A stretch of 22,388 bases of DNA, from assembly GCA_024762755.1 (NCBI GenBank), contig JANTGX010000012.1, forward strand, positions 1 to 22,388, in the 5' to 3' direction. Positions within the stretch are counted from its first letter, which is position 1, and each line of letters begins with the position of its first letter. The notes below the pieces were generated by a model. It was not told the origin of the DNA. It saw only the letters and a list, made by a program, of their open reading frames with translations, and ran no database searches. The DNA is from Gammaproteobacteria bacterium (GTDB lineage Bacteria > Pseudomonadota > Gammaproteobacteria > SZUA-152). The position numbers and the translations under genes were made by a program. Below, in pieces: positions 6,701-14,503 of this stretch.

Positions 6701-8668
6701 ATGCAAAGTCTCTGGAACGACGCCGAAGCCGCCACCTGTGCGGACGACCCCCTCGCCCTGCGTGTCTATACCTCCCGCCTGCTCGGCCGCGAGCCTTCGC
6801 TGGTGTTGCACGGCGGTGGCAACACCTCGGTCAAGGCCGAGGTGGCGAACCTGTTCGGAGAGCGCGAGGCGGTACTCTACGTCAAGGGCAGCGGCTGGGA
6901 TCTGGCCACCATCGAGGCCGCGGGCTTCGCCCCGGTGCGGCTCGAGGTGTTGCAACGCATGGCCGAGCTGCCGGACCTCCCCGACCCCGAGATGGTGCGC
7001 GCCCAGCGCGCCGCCATGACCGATCCCTACGCGCCCAATCCTTCGGTGGAGGCCATTCTGCACGCCATCATCCCCTTCAAGTTCGTCGATCACTCGCACG
7101 CCGATGCCGTGGTGACCCTGAGCAACACGCCCGACGGTGAGGCACGCATCCGCGCCCTGTACGGCGAGCGGGTGCTGGTGGTGCCCTACGTGATGCCGGG
7201 CTTCGATCTGGCCAAGACGGTTTGGGCCCTGGGACGCGACCTGGACTGGTCGCGCCTCGAGGGCATGGTACTCATGCACCACGGCCTGTTCACCTTCGCC
7301 GACGACGCCCGAGAGAGCTACGAACGCACCATCGCCCTGGTGAGCGAGGCCGAGGCGGCCATTGCCCAGGCCGGGCCTCGCCTGGCCGAGGCGGCGGCGG
7401 CCAACCCCGACCTGCCGAACCTGGCCCGACTGCGGCGCGCCGTCTCCCGTGCCCGCGGGGCGCCGGTGGTGGTGCAGTGGGATCGATCGCCCGGCGCGGT
7501 GGGCTTCGCCAACCTGGAGAACGTGGCGGATATCGCCTGCCGGGGGCCGTTGACGCCGGATCACGTGATTCGCACCAAGCGTGTGCCTCTCGTGGTGGGC
7601 GGCGATGTGGAGGCGGACGTGACGCGGTATGGCGAAGACTATCGCGCCTATTTCCGGCGTCATGCCCATGCAGGCCTCACCTGTCTCGATCCCGCCCCCC
7701 GCTGGGCGGTGTGGCCGGGCCAGGGCACCCTGGCCTTCGGCGCCTCGGCCAAGGAGGCGGGCATCATCGCCGACATCACGGCCCACACCCGCGATGCCAT
7801 CCAACGCGCCGAGGCCCTGGGCGGCTGGCGGGCCCTGCCGGAGGCGGACATCTTCGCCGTCGAATATTGGGATCTGGAACAGGCCAAACTGCGCAAGGCC
7901 GGCAAGCCGGCCGAATTCGCCGGCCAGGTGGTGATGGTCACCGGAGCCGCCAGCGGTATCGGCCGCGCCTGCGCCGAGGCCTTCCATGCCAAGGGTGCCG
8001 CCGTGGTGGGGGTGGATCGGAATCCGGCGGTGCGGGAGATCCTCTCCGGCCCCGCCTACCTCGGCCACGTCTGCGACCTCACCCAGCCAGAGGCCCCGGC
8101 GCAGGCGGTGGCCGAGGCCGTCTCCCGCTTCGGTGGCCTGGACGTACTGGTGAGCAATGCCGGCAACTTTCCGGCCAATCTGCGCATCGAGGAGATGGAC
8201 CCGGCGGTGTGGGAGTCCAGCCTGGCGCTCAACCTCACCAGCCACCAACGTCTGCTGCAGGCGGCCATCCCCTTCCTGGCCTTGGGCCACGCACCGGCGG
8301 TGGTGTTGATGGCCTCGAAGAACGTGCCGGCGCCGGGCCCCGGGGCCAGCGCCTACTCGGTGGCCAAGGCCGGTCTGACCCAGCTGGGCCGGGTGGCGGC
8401 CCTGGAGCTGGCGCCACAGGGTATCCGCGTCAACATCCTGCATCCGGACGCGGTGTTCGATACCGGCATCTGGAGCGACGAGGTGATCGCCGCACGCGCC
8501 AAGCACTACGGCCTGAGCGTGGAGGAATACAAGACCAAGAATCTGCTCAAGGTGGAGATCACCTCCCAGGACGTGGCGGCCATGACCTGCGCCCTGGCGG
8601 GGCCACTGTTCTCGCGTACCACCGGTGCCCAGATACCCCTCGACGGTGGCAACGAGCGGGTGATCTGA
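6701..8668 (+). CDS. Bifunctional class II aldolase / short-chain dehydrogenase (RhaD-RhaW/YuxG-like)
   Basis: A 655-residue fusion enzyme. Residues about 15-400 form a class II aldolase/adducin domain with the phosphate loop HGGGNTS (37-43) and zinc-binding His candidates H131, H133 and H193/H194. Residues about 407-655 form an SDR with TGAASGIG (414-421), SNAG, catalytic S539, Y552 and K556, all intact. Characterised relatives cleave rhamnulose-1-phosphate and oxidise the resulting lactaldehyde, with length close to this. No rhamnose isomerase, kinase or transporter is nearby, so the natural substrate may be another deoxysugar phosphate. The start at 6701 has a GGAG ribosome site seven bases upstream. 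It is divergent from hpnD with 106 bp between, and followed by the phoB promoter. It should act in the cytoplasm. Confidence 0.85.
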   Translation: MQSLWNDAEAATCADDPLALRVYTSRLLGREPSLVLHGGGNTSVKAEVANLFGEREAVLYVKGSGWDLATIEAAGFAPVRLEVLQRMAELPDLPDPEMVRAQRAAMTDPYAPNPSVEAILHAIIPFKFVDHSHADAVVTLSNTPDGEARIRALYGERVLVVPYVMPGFDLAKTVWALGRDLDWSRLEGMVLMHHGLFTFADDARESYERTIALVSEAEAAIAQAGPRLAEAAAANPDLPNLARLRRAVSRARGAPVVVQWDRSPGAVGFANLENVADIACRGPLTPDHVIRTKRVPLVVGGDVEADVTRYGEDYRAYFRRHAHAGLTCLDPAPRWAVWPGQGTLAFGASAKEAGIIADITAHTRDAIQRAEALGGWRALPEADIFAVEYWDLEQAKLRKAGKPAEFAGQVVMVTGAASGIGRACAEAFHAKGAAVVGVDRNPAVREILSGPAYLGHVCDLTQPEAPAQAVAEAVSRFGGLDVLVSNAGNFPANLRIEEMDPAVWESSLALNLTSHQRLLQAAIPFLALGHAPAVVLMASKNVPAPGPGASAYSVAKAGLTQLGRVAALELAPQGIRVNILHPDAVFDTGIWSDEVIAARAKHYGLSVEEYKTKNLLKVEITSQDVAAMTCALAGPLFSRTTGAQIPLDGGNERVI

Positions 8669-8713
8669 GACGGTTTTGTGACCGTTTCATGACGGCTCGG
8701 CGCGTAACCGCAG

Positions 8714-8747
8714 ATGTCATACCGTTGTAATATAGTTGCGCTTAAAT
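8714..8747 (+). promoter_or_regulatory. Pho box and -10 of the phoB promoter
   Basis: ATGTCAT-ACCG-TTGTAAT (8714-8731) matches the PhoB site at about 12 of 18 positions. A -10-like TTAAAT (8742-8747) follows after exactly 10 bases, the arrangement known for PhoB-activated promoters where the Pho box replaces the -35. This predicts autoactivation of phoBR. Confidence 0.65.
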
Positions 8748-8775
8748 CCCTGCAACGTCGTAATATGACCGGGGA

Positions 8776-9471
8776 ATGAATCAGCGCATGATCTTGGTAG
8801 TGGAAGACGAACCCGCCGTGCGGGATATGATCGGTATGACCCTGGAACAGGCCGGCTACCAATGGGTGGCCGCCGGCGACGTGGGCGAGGCCCGCGCCCG
8901 TCTGGCCGAGGGACGCCCCGACCTGGTGCTGCTGGACTGGATGTTGCCGGGGACGCAGAGCGGTCTGGACCTCGCCCGCCAGCTGCGCCGCGAGGAACTG
9001 ACCCGCGACCTGCCGGTGATCCTGCTCACCGCGCGCGATGCCGAGGACGACAAGATCCGGGGTCTGGACGTGGGGGCCGACGACTACATCACCAAGCCCT
9101 TCTCGCCGCGCGAGTTGGTGGCGCGCATCAAGGCCATCCTGCGGCGCGCGGGTCAGGACGAGGAGGAGGCCGTGGTCACGGTCGGCGGCCTCACCCTGGA
9201 CAGCGCCTCGCACCGGGTGATGGCCGGTGAAAACAAGGTGTCTCTCGGACCGACGGAGTTCAAGCTATTGAGCTTTTTCATTCGCCATCCCGACCGCGTC
9301 TACAGTCGCGACCAGTTGCTCGATCGCGTCTGGGGCAGCAACGTCTACATCGACGACCGCACCGTGGACGTGCACGTACGGCGCCTGCGCAAGGCCTTGT
9401 CCCCCTTCGGCTGCGACCGCCTGATCCAGACCGTGCGCGGCGTCGGTTACCGCTTCTCGGAACAGGAGTAG
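8776..9471 (+). CDS. phoB: Phosphate regulon response regulator PhoB
   Basis: A 231-residue OmpR/PhoB-family transcription factor. The receiver domain (1-120) has the acidic pocket (VVEDE), phosphoacceptor D54 in LLDWMLPG, the conserved Thr (LLTAR) and Lys (TKPFSP). The C-terminal winged helix (about 130-230) ends with TVDVHVRRLRKAL and the RGVGYRF hairpin. When phosphorylated by PhoR it should bind the Pho boxes found in front of phoB, pstS and pstC here. The start at 8776 fits homologues, although the GGGG upstream is unusually close. phoR follows after 28 bp, in the same operon. Length and residues are typical, with nothing missing. Confidence 0.96.
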   Translation: MNQRMILVVEDEPAVRDMIGMTLEQAGYQWVAAGDVGEARARLAEGRPDLVLLDWMLPGTQSGLDLARQLRREELTRDLPVILLTARDAEDDKIRGLDVGADDYITKPFSPRELVARIKAILRRAGQDEEEAVVTVGGLTLDSASHRVMAGENKVSLGPTEFKLLSFFIRHPDRVYSRDQLLDRVWGSNVYIDDRTVDVHVRRLRKALSPFGCDRLIQTVRGVGYRFSEQE

Positions 9472-9499
9472 GCCTTGTCACGCGTAGAGATGCACAGAG

Positions 9500-10828
9500 G
9501 TGCCCTTGCATAATCCCTGGATCGCGGAGGTATGGCGCACAGGGCTGATACTCTTCGCTGCCCTGTTGCTGGGCGTGTTCGTGGGACAGACCATGCTCTT
9601 CCTGCTCATCGCCGTCTCCGCGCTGCTCGCCTGGCACCTGTATCACCTCTATCGACTGGAGCGCTGGTACCGAAACCGCAAGCGCTTTCACCCACCGCAG
9701 GCCGGTGGTATCTGGGGCGAGGTCTACTACCACATCTATCAGTTGCAACAGCGCAATCGCCGCCGCAAGCGCAAGCTGTCGCGCATGCTCAACCGCTTCA
9801 ACGAGTCCACCTCGGCGATGCCCGATGCCACCGTGGTGCTGACCGCGGACAATCGTATCGAGTGGTTCAATACGGCGGCACGCGACTATCTCGGCCTGCG
9901 TCCCAAGCAGGACGTCGGACAACGCATCGACAATCTGATCCGCCATCCGCGTTTCGTCCAATATCTGCAGGCCAACGACTTTCGCCAGCCGTTGGAGATG
10001 CCTTCACCCATGGGCGGTGATCAGGTGTTCTCCATTCGCGTGGTGCCCTACGGCAAACAGCGGCGTCTGCTCCTGGTGCGTGACATCACCCGTCTCAAAC
10101 GCCTGGAGCGGGTGCGGCAGGACTTCGTCGCCAATGTCTCGCACGAGTTACGCACCCCCCTCACGGTGATCGCCGGCTATCTCGAGAACATGGGGGACGC
10201 CGAGGACGCGTGCGCCACCCGCTGGGGTAAGGGGATCGCTCAGATGCAGGACCAGACGCGGCGCATGATCCGTATCGTCGAGGACCTCTTGATGCTCTCG
10301 CGCATGGAGGCCGATGACCGCGAGGGTCACCGCAGCCCCGTCGCCGTGCCGGCCATCCTGGCGTCCGTGGTCGAAGAGGCGCGCGCCATCAGTGGCAGCG
10401 ACGGCCACCAGATCGAGCTGAGCTGCGATTCCCACCTGTGGCTGAAGGGCGAGGAGAAGGTGCTCTACAGCGTGTTCTCCAACCTGGTGTTCAACGCCGT
10501 GCGCTATACGCCGCCGGGTGGGCATATCCGGATTCGCTGGTTTCGTGACGAGGCTGGGGCGTATTTCGAGGTGGAGGACACGGGCATCGGCATCAGCCCG
10601 CAGCACTTGCCACGTTTGGTGGAGCGCTTCTATCGCGTCGACCCCGGCCGCTCACGCGAGCACGGCGGGACCGGCCTCGGCCTGGCCATCGTCAAACACG
10701 GACTGGAGTGTCACGCCGCCCGGCTGGAGATCGAGAGTCAGGTGGGGGAGGGCAGCCGCTTTCGCGCGGTCTTTCCCGCAGACCTGATCATCGATCATCA
10801 GCCGGCGGAAGCGGCGTTGGAATCGTGA
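9500..10828 (+). CDS. phoR: Phosphate regulon sensor histidine kinase PhoR
   Basis: A 442-residue membrane histidine kinase that phosphorylates PhoB under phosphate limitation. The N-terminus has two closely spaced membrane helices (about 14-50) with almost no periplasmic loop, as in E. coli PhoR, then a basic linker, a PAS domain (about 95-185), a dimerisation/phosphoacceptor domain with H215 in SHELRTPLT, and an ATPase domain with N box (NLVFNAVRYTP), DTGIGI and GGTGLGLAI. The lack of a sensor loop fits the model that the Pst transporter and PhoU convey the signal. The start is GTG at 9500; TTG at 9506, better spaced from AGAGG at 9496-9500, is an alternative. No ATG is available upstream in frame. 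Confidence 0.95.
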   Translation: MPLHNPWIAEVWRTGLILFAALLLGVFVGQTMLFLLIAVSALLAWHLYHLYRLERWYRNRKRFHPPQAGGIWGEVYYHIYQLQQRNRRRKRKLSRMLNRFNESTSAMPDATVVLTADNRIEWFNTAARDYLGLRPKQDVGQRIDNLIRHPRFVQYLQANDFRQPLEMPSPMGGDQVFSIRVVPYGKQRRLLLVRDITRLKRLERVRQDFVANVSHELRTPLTVIAGYLENMGDAEDACATRWGKGIAQMQDQTRRMIRIVEDLLMLSRMEADDREGHRSPVAVPAILASVVEEARAISGSDGHQIELSCDSHLWLKGEEKVLYSVFSNLVFNAVRYTPPGGHIRIRWFRDEAGAYFEVEDTGIGISPQHLPRLVERFYRVDPGRSREHGGTGLGLAIVKHGLECHAARLEIESQVGEGSRFRAVFPADLIIDHQPAEAALES

Positions 10829-10850
10829 CGCGGTTGGCCACGGTCGCGGA

Positions 10851-10906
10851 TTGTCACAGAAGTGTCATATAACCATCATGTCTTTGTCACACGACCGTCG
10901 CATACT
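10851..10906 (+). promoter_or_regulatory. Two tandem Pho boxes and -10 of the pstS promoter
   Basis: Four 7-base half-sites start at 10851 (TTGTCAC), 10862 (GTGTCAT), 10873 (CCATCAT) and 10884 (TTGTCAC), each exactly 11 bases apart. This is the spacing of PhoB half-sites on one DNA face. A -10-like CATACT (10901-10906) lies 10 bases after the last. The expected start of transcription is near 10913, giving a leader of about 40 bases. Confidence 0.8.
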
Positions 10907-10954
10907 CTCGCGCAATTGTTCGAGGCCTGTTATCAACCGAAGACGGAGAAAACC

Positions 10955-11926
10955 ATGTTGAATCTGAAGACCCTCGCCCCGGTCCTGCTGGCCGGCCTGA
11001 CCTTCACCGGCACCGCCATGGCGGTCCAGCACGTCGATCCCAACCTGCCCGACTACCAACGTGCCAGTGGCGTCTCCGGCAACCTCTCCAGCGTGGGTTC
11101 CGACACCCTGGCCAATCTCATGACCCTGTGGGCCGAGGAATTCAAGCGCGAGTACCCCAACGTCAACATCCAGATCCAGGCCGCCGGTTCTTCGACCGCA
11201 CCGCCGGCCCTCACGGAGGGTACCTCCAATCTGGGGCCCATGAGCCGTAAGATGAAGGCCAAGGAGATCCAGGCCTTCGAGAAGCGCTACGGCTACAAGC
11301 CCACCGCCATCCCGGTGGCCATCGATGCCCTCGCCGTGTACGTGCACAAGGACAACCCCATCAAGGGCATGACCATCCCCCAGGTGGATGCGGTGTTCTC
11401 CAAGACGCGCAAGTGCGGCTACCCGGAAGACATCACCAAATGGGGCCAGCTCGGCCTGACCGGCGCCTGGAAAAACCGCTCCATCCAGCTCTATGGCCGT
11501 AACTCGGTGTCCGGCACCTATGGCTATTTCAAGAAGAAGGCCCTGTGCAAGGGGGATTTCAAGGACACGGTCAACGAGCAGCCGGGTTCCGCCTCCGTGG
11601 TGCAGTCCGTCTCCAGCTCCCTGAACGGCATCGGCTATTCCGGCATCGGCTACAAGACCTCCGGCGTGCGTGCCGTACCCCTGGCCAAGAAGGCCGGTCA
11701 GCCTTTCGTCGAGGCGACACCGGAGAACGCCATCAACAAGAAGTACCCGCTGGCGCGTTTCCTCTACATCTACGTGAACAAGCACCCGAACAAGCCGCTG
11801 CCGCCGCTGGAGCGTGAGTTCATCAAGATGGTGCTGTCCAAGGTGGGCCAGCAGGTGGTGATCAAGGACGGTTACATCCCGCTGCCGGCCAAGGTGGCGA
11901 AGAAGGCCCTGGCCAAGATCCAATAG
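10955..11926 (+). CDS. pstS: Phosphate ABC transporter substrate-binding protein PstS
   Basis: A 323-residue periplasmic phosphate-binding protein. A signal peptide covers residues 1-20 or so (hydrophobic LAPVLLAGLTFTG, cleavage after AMA). The phosphate-binding loops typical of the family are visible: VGSDTL, AGSSTAPPAL, and the later RNSVSGTYGYFKKK segment. It captures phosphate for PstCAB and is part of the signal that keeps PhoR quiet. The start at 10955 is chosen because GGAGA lies five bases upstream and a signal peptide begins there; an earlier in-frame start would place the Pho boxes inside the coding region. Two tandem Pho boxes precede it and a strong terminator follows, so pstS can be transcribed alone and more strongly than the permease genes. 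Confidence 0.95.
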   Translation: MLNLKTLAPVLLAGLTFTGTAMAVQHVDPNLPDYQRASGVSGNLSSVGSDTLANLMTLWAEEFKREYPNVNIQIQAAGSSTAPPALTEGTSNLGPMSRKMKAKEIQAFEKRYGYKPTAIPVAIDALAVYVHKDNPIKGMTIPQVDAVFSKTRKCGYPEDITKWGQLGLTGAWKNRSIQLYGRNSVSGTYGYFKKKALCKGDFKDTVNEQPGSASVVQSVSSSLNGIGYSGIGYKTSGVRAVPLAKKAGQPFVEATPENAINKKYPLARFLYIYVNKHPNKPLPPLEREFIKMVLSKVGQQVVIKDGYIPLPAKVAKKALAKIQ

Positions 11927-11944
11927 GCGAGGTGTCTCAATCAG

Positions 11945-11965
11945 CCACCGCACATCCGGCGGTGG
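11945..11965 (+). other. Small hairpin after the pstS stop codon
   Basis: CCACCGC (11945-11951) pairs with GCGGTGG (11959-11965) around a 7-base loop, with no T-run. It lies between the pstS stop and the terminator and could help stabilise the pstS mRNA 3' end. Confidence 0.35.
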
Positions 11966-11979
11966 GTGGTCTACAAGGA

Positions 11980-12003
11980 GGGGGCCAAGCGGCCCCCTTT
12001 TTT
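11980..12003 (+). terminator. Rho-independent terminator after pstS
   Basis: GGGGGCC (11980-11986) and GGCCCCC (11991-11997) form a perfect 7-bp stem around AAGC, followed by six T residues. It separates pstS from pstCAB-phoU, which have their own Pho box. Confidence 0.9.
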
Positions 12004-12182
12004 ATTGTTTCGGCAAATATCCGGTGCCGCGATTGACAGCCGGGGCCGGGGTCTGCAAGCTGCGGGCGGTGGCCATGTCGGCGGGTAAAGAGCGGTCTAT
12101 GCCCCCTGCGGGCGCCATGTCCGACGCCATGATGGATCGAGGGCTCGAAGATAAGCCCCTGATTCATGGATGTTTCGCTGGA

Positions 12183-12216
12183 TTGTCACAGTTCTGTCAT
12201 ATTCCTTCACTACCAT
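12183..12216 (+). promoter_or_regulatory. Pho box and -10 of the pstC promoter
   Basis: TTGTCAC-AGTT-CTGTCAT (12183-12200) matches the PhoB site well, the second half-site being perfect. A -10-like TACCAT (12211-12216) follows after exactly 10 bases. Transcription would then start around 12222-12224, at the ATG chosen for pstC. The 179 bp between the pstS terminator and this box hold nothing else I can recognise. Confidence 0.75.
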
Positions 12217-12223
12217 AGCGCGC

Positions 12224-14503
12224 ATGTCTGAACGAGCCGAAGCCCTTTTCGATAGCCAGAATACGCCAACCGATCGCCGCCGGCGGCGTTGGCGTATGTT
12301 CAAGGACGTCATGGCGAAACATGGCGTGGCCATCGGTGGTATCAGTGTCATCATCGCCATCGTCCTCATCTTCTTCTATCTCCTGCTGGTGGTCTTTCCC
12401 CTCTTCGAGCCCGCCGAGGCGGAACAGGTGGGACAGTTCGACCGTCCGGGTGGTGCGGGGCATACCCTGCACATGGCGATGGAGGAACAGGCCGAGATTG
12501 GTGTGCGTTTCAGTGACGATGGCCGGGCGACCTTCTTCGAGACCACCACCGGGCAGCTCGTGGATGACCAGGCCTTGTCGCTGCCGTCGTCGACGAGCAT
12601 CACCAGCTTCGCCATCGGCGAGCCGCTCGATGCCCGTGTCGGCTATGGCCTGAGCGACGGCAGTGCCGTGGTGGTGCGTCCCGTCTACAAGGAGAGCTAT
12701 CCCAACGATGTGCGCGTGATCACGCCTGTCATCACCTACCCCCTGGGCGAGGAGCCCCTGCCCATCGACGAGGCGGGACAGGCCCTGGTCAAGCTCGCCG
12801 TGCAGGATGGCGAGGAGGAGGCCACGGTGGTGGCGGTGACGGCCGATGGCCGTTTGCTGCTGACCTACTTCGCCAAGGAAGCCGATATGTTCGACGAGGA
12901 AGCGGTCTCCCTCGAGCGCAGTCAGGTGGAGATCCCCCACGATGGCGGCCCCGTCGATTTCCTCCTCCTGGACAAGGATCAGCGCAATCTCTATCTGGCC
13001 TCGGCCAATGGCAGCCTCATCCACTACGACGTCACCGACAAGGAGGAGCCGCAACTCCTCCAGCGCCTCAACGTCATCGACCCGGAGACACGTCGCCGGC
13101 TTACCAGCCTCACCTTCCTGACCGGGGACATCTCGCTCCTGGTGGGCGACAGCAGTGGCCGGATCGTGCAATGGTTCGGCGTGCGCGACGAGCGCGGCAA
13201 CAAGCGCCTGCGCGCGATTCGCTCCTTCGACGAGCAGCAACGGCCGATCCGCGCCATTGCCCCGGAATACAGTCGCAAGGGCTTTCTCGCTGCCGACGAG
13301 AGTGGCCGGGTCGATATCTACCACACCACTGCCGAGCGTCTTCTGCTGAGTCTGCAGCTCTCCGATCACGCCCTGTCGTCCCTGGCGATTGCCCCGCGGG
13401 CCAATGCCATGTTGGCCGAAGACACGTCCGGCCGGCTGCATTTCTGGCGCATCCACAATGAGCACCCGGAGATCTCCTGGTCCTCTCTGTGGGGCAAGGT
13501 GTGGTACGAAAGTTACGACGCCCCCTCCTATGCTTGGCAGTCTTCCTCGGCGAGCAACGATTTCGAGCCCAAGCTGAGCCTCACGCCGCTGCTCTTCGGC
13601 ACCATCAAGGCGGCCTTCTACGCCATGTTGCTGGCGGTGCCCCTGGCCATCTTGGGGGCGGTCTACACGGCCTACTTCATGTCGCCTTCTCTGCGCTCCA
13701 TGGTCAAGCCGAGCATCGAAACCATGGAGGCCCTGCCGACGGTGATCCTGGGTTTCCTCGCCGGCCTGTGGCTGGCGCCCATGATCGAGCTCTATCTGCC
13801 GGGGATCTTCAGCATGCTACTGATCATGCCCGTGGGTATCCTGCTCTTCGCCTTTCTCTGGAATCATGCCCCGCGCGTCGTTCGACACAGCGTTCCCGAC
13901 GGCTGGAGCGCGGCGCTGCTGGTGCCCGTAGTGCTGCTGTTGGGCTGGCTCTCCATGAGCCTGAGCATGCCCCTGGAGACGGCCTTCTTCGCGGGTGACA
14001 TGCGTCACTGGTTGACCCATGAGATGGGCATTGATTTCGATCAGCGCAATTCCATCGTGGTGGGGCTGGCCATGGGCTTCGCCGTGATTCCCACCATCTT
14101 CTCCATCACCGAAGACGCCATCTTCAGCGTGCCCAAGCACCTGACCTTCGGCTCCCTGGCCCTCGGCGCCACCCCCTGGCAGACACTCACACGGGTGATC
14201 ATCCTCACCGCCAGCCCGGGCATCTTCTCGGCGGTGATGATCGGCGCTGGGCGGGCCGTGGGCGAAACCATGATCGTGCTCATGGCGACGGGCAACACGC
14301 CGGTGATGGACTTCAGCATCTTTCAGGGTATGCGCACCCTATCGGCCAATATCGCCGTGGAGATGCCGGAGGCGGAGGTCGCCAGCACCCACTATCGCGT
14401 GCTGTTCCTTGCCGCTCTGGTGCTGTTTCTCTTCACCTTTGTCTTCAATACCTTGGCCGAACTGGTGCGTCAGCGCCTGCGGCGCAAATACAGTTCACTG
14501 TGA
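12224..14503 (+). CDS. pstC: Phosphate ABC transporter permease PstC (enlarged form)
   Basis: A 759-residue inner-membrane permease. After a basic cytoplasmic start (RRRRRWR) and one membrane helix (about 36-59) comes a periplasmic insert of roughly 400 residues with repeated short beta-rich stretches (for example SGRIVQWFGV, SGRVDIYHT, SGRLHFWRI) that suggest a beta-propeller-like fold. A typical PstC core with about six helices follows (about 465-750) and includes the coupling-loop motif around SLALGATPWQTLTRVI. Such long PstC proteins are known in gammaproteobacteria; E. coli PstC is only about 320 residues. The start at 12224 follows the Pho box and -10, so the mRNA may be leaderless; ATG at 12311 with AAGGA is an alternative, and 12170 would overlap the promoter. 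The stop overlaps pstA (GTGA). Confidence 0.92.
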   Translation: MSERAEALFDSQNTPTDRRRRRWRMFKDVMAKHGVAIGGISVIIAIVLIFFYLLLVVFPLFEPAEAEQVGQFDRPGGAGHTLHMAMEEQAEIGVRFSDDGRATFFETTTGQLVDDQALSLPSSTSITSFAIGEPLDARVGYGLSDGSAVVVRPVYKESYPNDVRVITPVITYPLGEEPLPIDEAGQALVKLAVQDGEEEATVVAVTADGRLLLTYFAKEADMFDEEAVSLERSQVEIPHDGGPVDFLLLDKDQRNLYLASANGSLIHYDVTDKEEPQLLQRLNVIDPETRRRLTSLTFLTGDISLLVGDSSGRIVQWFGVRDERGNKRLRAIRSFDEQQRPIRAIAPEYSRKGFLAADESGRVDIYHTTAERLLLSLQLSDHALSSLAIAPRANAMLAEDTSGRLHFWRIHNEHPEISWSSLWGKVWYESYDAPSYAWQSSSASNDFEPKLSLTPLLFGTIKAAFYAMLLAVPLAILGAVYTAYFMSPSLRSMVKPSIETMEALPTVILGFLAGLWLAPMIELYLPGIFSMLLIMPVGILLFAFLWNHAPRVVRHSVPDGWSAALLVPVVLLLGWLSMSLSMPLETAFFAGDMRHWLTHEMGIDFDQRNSIVVGLAMGFAVIPTIFSITEDAIFSVPKHLTFGSLALGATPWQTLTRVIILTASPGIFSAVMIGAGRAVGETMIVLMATGNTPVMDFSIFQGMRTLSANIAVEMPEAEVASTHYRVLFLAALVLFLFTFVFNTLAELVRQRLRRKYSSL

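Noticed and set aside
8676..8693. TTGTGAC-CGTT-TCATGAC as a second Pho box before phoB
   Set aside because: The second half does not fit CTGTCAY, and it is out of 11-nt phase with the better box at 8714.
8765..8779. Four-codon mini-frame overlapping the phoB start (ATGA)
   Set aside because: No ribosome site before it; such short overlaps occur by chance.
12170..12223. Upstream start for pstC
   Set aside because: It would place the Pho box and -10 inside the coding region and has no ribosome site.
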